Shown here: positions 59,940 through 64,000 of the stretch, piece by piece
Layout: each line of letters begins with the position of its first letter
Position numbering within the stretch: the first letter of the stretch is position 1
DNA from: Methanotrichaceae archaeon
GTDB lineage: Archaea; Halobacteriota; Methanosarcinia; Methanotrichales; Methanotrichaceae
Assembly: GCA_013178225.1 (NCBI GenBank)
Contig: JABLXE010000006.1
Coordinates: 87,353 to 151,352 of the forward strand
Reading direction: 5' to 3'
DNA length: 64,000 nt
Program-made: the position numbers and the translations under genes
Notes under the pieces: model-generated
Database searches by the model: none
Told to the model about the DNA's origin: nothing
The model's input: the letters and a program-made list of their open reading frames with translations, nothing else

Positions 59940-61271
59940 TCAGGACAGCTCGATAATGCCCGTATCCTGGCTATTTTTTCTCATATCGATCGCTATTTCG
60001 GCAGTTTCCTCTTTTCCGCTGCCGTCTGTGGCGGTCACGATCAGAATATCGCCGTCGCTAACCCAGGGGGCAGTGCGGTTGAATAGGTAGTCCTCAAAGC
60101 TGGCATCGAAGCTGAACCAGCCCTGAGAGCTGGGCTCTGCCGCCTTGGTCTGGCCTGTGCGCTGATTGGCGGCGAAAACGTTGACGCTCAACGGATCGCT
60201 TGCGTTTACCCGTCCTGTCACCGGATGCAACAGGTGGGTGCTGTACTCGGAAAAGCCTCTTTCTTCGAACTGGTACTCCGCTCCTCCCCGGGAACGCAGA
60301 CGGCCCTCGAAGTTGGAGACCTGCTCGAAGATCACATAGCTCACCTGGGGCCAGGGATAGGGTGACACCAGAGGCAGGTTCTTCTCCACGCTGATGTTCA
60401 GGTCCAGCTTCCAGTCGCCGTTGTCGGCCTTCACTCTATATGCGGCCGGATAGCTTCGCGCGGTGACCGGGTCGAGCGCAAAGTCCTGATAGCTGAGGTT
60501 TATCTCCCGGTTCTTGAACTCAATCTGCTCTCCCTGATAGTTCAATCCCAGAATTACGTTCTCATTTGCTCCGACCACCTCTCCCAGGGCCAGGCTGAAG
60601 TCGTCTTCCGGTATCGATACCTCAGCCCAGTTCCACTGCGGGTCGTTGAAGGCCCACCTCCCCCAGTTGTGGTCGTGGTAGCCGACTGCGCTCACGTTCC
60701 GGCTCTGGTCGTTCCATGAGAGAGTGCCCCTGACCTGTGCCGAGGGCATGTAGACCAGCCATTTCATCCAGTCGTTTTGCATGTGGCCGGCCTGGGTCTG
60801 GACGGGTGAGGCAAACCACGGCGGCACAATCGCATTGTAGGTCAGGTCCCAGTGTAGAGGCGCGTCGGTGGTCGGGTCTCTGACCGATCCCCAGATTCTG
60901 TAGGCGGATTCGTTGAGGGCTGAAAAGCCGCTTTTGTCGATGTCCAGGTTGGGGGTGTTTCTGTCCGCCCCAAAGCCCTGGCTGTCCTGATATCCGATAA
61001 CTGGAAGCTTGCCGTCTTCCAGGACTGCGGCTGTGGCCCGGATCATGCGAAAGCCGGTCTTGTTCTCCGGATCGCTGATGGTGTAGCTTACGAAGAACTG
61101 CCCTTCGTCCGATACTCCGTTGAAGTACCACCATTCGTTGTACAACTGGTCATCAATCCCGTTGTGCAGGTAGTGAAAGGCATCGTCCTTGTAGCTGGGA
61201 CTTGCTCCCTGGCCGGTGCAGGAAATCGCCAATAATACTAATACTATCAGAGGTCTGCAATTTATCTCCAT
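59940..61271 (-). CDS. Exported CrtC/AttH-like lipocalin-domain protein
   Basis: 443 residues from ATG 61271 (signal peptide RPLIVLVLLAISCTGQG, Cys-containing and perhaps lipidated). The body matches the CrtC/AttH lipocalin-like family: NEWWYFNGVSDEGQFFVSYT, GYHDHNWGRWAFNDPQWNWA and FEERGFSEYSTHLLHP. In bacteria some members hydrate carotenoids; here location and substrate are unknown. An Asn-rich, secreted protein with no close neighbour of related function. Confidence 0.85.
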   Translation of the reverse strand: MEINCRPLIVLVLLAISCTGQGASPSYKDDAFHYLHNGIDDQLYNEWWYFNGVSDEGQFFVSYTISDPENKTGFRMIRATAAVLEDGKLPVIGYQDSQGFGADRNTPNLDIDKSGFSALNESAYRIWGSVRDPTTDAPLHWDLTYNAIVPPWFASPVQTQAGHMQNDWMKWLVYMPSAQVRGTLSWNDQSRNVSAVGYHDHNWGRWAFNDPQWNWAEVSIPEDDFSLALGEVVGANENVILGLNYQGEQIEFKNREINLSYQDFALDPVTARSYPAAYRVKADNGDWKLDLNISVEKNLPLVSPYPWPQVSYVIFEQVSNFEGRLRSRGGAEYQFEERGFSEYSTHLLHPVTGRVNASDPLSVNVFAANQRTGQTKAAEPSSQGWFSFDASFEDYLFNRTAPWVSDGDILIVTATDGSGKEETAEIAIDMRKNSQDTGIIELS

Positions 61272-62470
61272 TTTCCGTCTTCCCCCCCGATCCGAGGCCT
61301 TCAATCAGGTGCTGGAGCGGTGATTACAGACTCATAATCTCAAGAATCTTATAAAAAATTTATCCATTGCCACCCAGAGGGAGCCATAAATGTGTAGCGT
61401 AAGCATCTTCTGATGCTGGATAATATATAATCCATAATCGGTAGCATTCTGGCATAAAGAATACTCTGAAGCCTGAGGGGCATCAGGAACTGCATGCCTT
61501 TTTGGCGGAGCTACTGGTAGCGTGACAAAGAGAGGCATTGCCTGATGTCGAGAAGCGAGATGCTTACTTGTTGGAGCAAAGGGGTTAATGGATAATGAAG
61601 CATCTCGGCGACAATCCTCTGACCATTCGGGTGGTGCTCAAAAATATTTCTTACCAAACTCCTAGCAGGTCATGGAGGGCTCTTAAGGAAGGAGGTATAG
61701 TGCAAGACTTCGATATTCAGTACGAGATCGAGAGATTATGCGCTGTATCGAATACTGGCATGGCCGATCTCGTGCCAGAGATCAGAAGCTTCTCATGTGC
61801 CTGGCTCCTTTAATGATAGGAATTTTTAAGCTCTTCATCGAGAGGTCGTGATTCCGAAATAGGTTGGAGTTTTTAGAGGACGCTTATAGATAAGGATTTA
61901 TGGCACCGGTCCGAGGAATGTCTTCCTGAGGAAAACGATATCCAATGAGGATAAATTCGAAGCAGTCCAAATTCTAGTCTATAATTGATTCACGACCCAT
62001 CGAGATGTATATTAAATATCTGGGACAGAAGATTCCTCTGAATGATTTGTTTTTTGCGCATGCCAAGAATGCCACTGTCAGGACTGATTTTTGTCTCGGC
62101 CAATAACATACCCAACTATCTGAGGCGGCAGTGCTGCCATACTTCTTCTCTGCCCATTGACTCAGCGGATGTTATCCTGATTTTGCTCTTCCCAAATAGA
62201 TCTGATTTCCTAGGGAAAGCAGAAGACTATCTTGAATCTGGAGGTAGACTGGCCCAGAATCCAGTCCCGTCATCTGGCTTGCCCTACATGTGTCATCGGT
62301 TAAGACCGGCATGCATAGAATTATTCCTGTAGGTTTTTTCTTACCGCTCTTTGTAGGAAAGGCTCGAACCCAGTAGGGGCTGATTTCAACAAAACCAAGT
62401 TTTTGGCACAATTACAAAAGTGCTAAATTAGATATTAATATATTATCATAAAATCCTTAACCGATGCCAT
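61272..62470. other. AT-rich intergenic region, no supported gene
   Basis: About 1.2 kb with falling GC content. Frames such as 61595-61813 and 62042-62332 have no ribosome-binding site and no family. Nothing convincing on either strand. Confidence 0.45.
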
Positions 62471-62740
62471 ATGGCTTGCCCTATGTCGAGAAGGATAGCG
62501 ATGACTGGTATACCACATTGCGACAAGATCAATTATAATCTACAAAAAGGTGCGTTGGATTTTATTATGGTGGATTTGGAGGCCATGGGATTCGATATTC
62601 GCTCCTTTCGGGCTGGCTCTCAGGGAACGCATCTGTCTTCAGTGCTCGCGATCATCATAGTTGACATCTATTATATAATTGCTATTCGAAGAGAACAAGA
62701 CGGTTCGAATAACCAGGGAGCTGTCAGTTCCCATATCTAG
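62471..62740 (+). pseudogene. Possible DNA cytosine methyltransferase fragment
   Basis: The second half, from the internal ATG at 62567, reads MVDLEAMGFDIRSFRAGSQG then THLSSVLAIIIVD, which resembles the mid-part of C5-cytosine methyltransferases (LExLGYDVR... PHxRxRxFIV) with key residues lost. No catalytic motif is present and the gene stops early. Similarity is suggestive only; a decayed remnant in an AT-rich stretch. Confidence 0.3.
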
Positions 62741-62800
62741 AAATATCGCCACACTTATCATCAAGGACTACACTTAAAAGCAGATGCTACAAAAAGAAAG

Positions 62801-63022
62801 ATGTATTTGATGAGGGTATTAGTGCTAAATCATAATCCGACTAGGGCCTTCATTAATTCGTTTAAGGCCGTGGGCGATGCAATTGTAATCGAGAACGATC
62901 AGGATGAGACTGGTGCCAGCGCCGCAATTCTTGTTAAATCTCGTGTTTCCTCTAAAAGGTATTTGCAGTCTATCTTCTATCAGAACGGCTATTCCAGGAA
63001 TCCAACAAGAGAAAAAAAATGA
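62801..63022 (+). CDS. Short ORF of unknown reality
   Basis: 73 codons; a second in-frame ATG at 62813 gives MRVLVLNHNPTRAFINSFKA. The composition is plausible and the membrane-protein gene begins 27 bases after its stop, but no ribosome-binding site or family was recognised. Confidence 0.3.
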   Translation: MYLMRVLVLNHNPTRAFINSFKAVGDAIVIENDQDETGASAAILVKSRVSSKRYLQSIFYQNGYSRNPTREKK

Positions 63023-63049
63023 TTCTTAGAAAAATGGGGGCAGGCTAAT

Positions 63050-63670
63050 TTGACAGGACCTAACGATTTTATAATAAAAGAATATGAAAAATTATATGAT
63101 CTATATAGAATTCATTATGATACTTCTCAAAAGATTTCTTATGCATATTTATTAATTCTGGGTGGATTTTTGCTAATTTTAAGCCTTGTATATAATGATT
63201 CTATGAGCGTTCTTAATTTTTGTGCGTTAAATGACCTGGCATTGTTTTCTTTATTAATAATTATTATAGTCGGCTTTTGCATGTTTATGATGCTTGTAGA
63301 GCATAAGATGAAGATCATTTTGTATGCGAGATGCATGAATGCTATCAGGAGATGGTTTTGTGATGCGAATCCGAGTTTTAAACCATATTTATTGTTGCCA
63401 ACAGATGTGAATGTCCCTAAACATTTCGTTATTGGTAAGGATTTTTTTTGGGAAATAATCTCTTTTGGAGTACTAAATTCTATAATTACCAGTTTGGGTA
63501 TCACTAATTTATTAAATCGGTGGCAAATTCCTTATTTTAATTGTTCAGAGTTATTATTTTTTTTTAGCTTAATACTGATAGTATTGCATATTTTATTGTA
63601 TGCTTGGAGAGGTACGACTAGCATAATACAGGGGTATAATCTTCCCGATTTTATAGATAATCAAGAATGA
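63050..63670 (+). CDS. AT-rich multi-pass membrane protein
   Basis: 206 residues from a TTG with GGGGGCAGG upstream. Charged N-terminal helix (IIKEYEKLYDLYRIHYDTSQ), then two membrane segments (about 29-48 and 62-84), a cytosolic stretch with IILYARCMNAIRRWFCDANP and KHFVIGKDFFW, and two more segments (about 138-155 and 170-188). The arrangement recalls small two-plus-two-helix membrane proteins seen in accessory or defence loci, but this is only a resemblance. Markedly AT-rich codon use suggests foreign origin. Confidence 0.65.
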   Translation: MTGPNDFIIKEYEKLYDLYRIHYDTSQKISYAYLLILGGFLLILSLVYNDSMSVLNFCALNDLALFSLLIIIIVGFCMFMMLVEHKMKIILYARCMNAIRRWFCDANPSFKPYLLLPTDVNVPKHFVIGKDFFWEIISFGVLNSIITSLGITNLLNRWQIPYFNCSELLFFFSLILIVLHILLYAWRGTTSIIQGYNLPDFIDNQE

Positions 63671-64000
63671 TTTAGCATAAAGAATATCCCTCATTTGCTC
63701 GTGAGACATGAAGCAGGATTCCTATTAACCTCCAATTTTTGCTTTGCATTATGAAGTCTATTTAACGAGAGGGGATTTTTCGAGTGGTTTTTGGGAATCC
63801 TAGCTTCTAGGTTTAATAAAGAATTGTACATGATAAAATAGACCAATGCAAGAACGATCTCTAATAGTGCTATCCTTAACTCCGCAATTTAGGGTATAAT
63901 ATCATCTTCTTCTTTGAATATCGCTATCATAATCTCCTTAGAATCGAAAACCATAAATTCATGTATACCCTAATAAACCATACATGGAAGAATGGGCAAA
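63671..64000. other. AT-rich end of window, no gene seen
   Basis: 330 bases without a convincing frame; T- and A-rich throughout. Confidence 0.4.

Noticed and set aside
1..64000. tRNA, rRNA, CRISPR arrays, insertion sequences, integrases
   Set aside because: Looked for T-arm motifs, regularly spaced repeats and transposase motifs; none was convincing, though reading by eye can miss a tRNA.

Overview
This 64 kb window looks like chromosomal DNA of a methanogenic archaeon of the Methanosarcinales/Methanotrichales group, most likely Methanothrix (Methanosaeta)-like. The reasons are coenzyme F420 genes (cofE, cofC), a methanopterin-pathway beta-RFAP synthase, pyruvate carboxylase subunit B, a GHMP-type archaeal shikimate kinase, GatD, L10e, aIF2-beta with a TRAM tail, RNase P component 4, a geranylgeranyl reductase-family flavoprotein, an MC1 chromatin protein, DUF1699 proteins and A/T-rich archaeal TATA boxes. 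GTG and TTG starts are frequent. Most of the window is GC-rich; the last roughly 2.5 kb is clearly AT-rich. I saw no tRNA, rRNA, CRISPR array or intact insertion sequence. The genus assignment is an inference.

Layout. 1-2.5 kb (minus): a Ni/Co uptake operon (two DUF4198 proteins, CbiM/NikM, start of a NikL-like gene) with a palindrome upstream. 2.6-7.5 kb: prephenate dehydratase and class II HMG-CoA reductase (minus), then a DUF98-RFAP synthase fusion and an M42 aminopeptidase (plus). 7.6-11.6 kb (minus): a 36-residue membrane peptide, UspA, PurE, chorismate mutase, shikimate kinase, a nuclease-like protein and a geranylgeranyl reductase-family protein. 11.6-13.2 kb: tandem DUF1699 genes. 13.5-17.9 kb (plus): pycB, argB, a small gene, a 14-bp tandem repeat and hisF. 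18-22.5 kb: uncharacterised genes, a decayed nuclease gene, a SHOCT/DUF6325-like pair and a Cys-cluster protein.

22.5-31.5 kb: an S9-family lipoprotein lacking its serine nucleophile, a YgjP-like metallopeptidase, a papain-like protease with three C-terminal repeats, exported, TPR and coiled-coil proteins, RNase P component 4 and an XTP/dITP diphosphatase. 31.6-35.7 kb (plus): gatD, then a tight run of rpl10e, aIF2-beta, a small gene, cofE and cofC. 35.7-37.5 kb (minus): an ACT-domain regulator and an AAA ATPase. 37.5-47 kb: a cell-surface block with a 30-residue membrane peptide, an exported protein, two secreted pentapeptide-repeat paralogues flanking a NosD-like beta-helix protein, and a 1,468-residue DUF11/SdrD-type surface protein.

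47-53 kb (minus): MC1 with an apparent GTA start, a cupredoxin-PQQ dehydrogenase fusion, and an iron/corrinoid ABC uptake locus whose permease is frameshifted and which has no ATPase here. 53.5-61.3 kb: a winged-helix regulator, glycogen phosphorylase, a double SagB-type nitroreductase, exported proteins including a Tyr/His-rich one, and a CrtC/AttH-like lipocalin protein. 61.3-64 kb is AT-rich and gene-poor, with a possible DNA methyltransferase remnant and one convincing multi-pass membrane protein.
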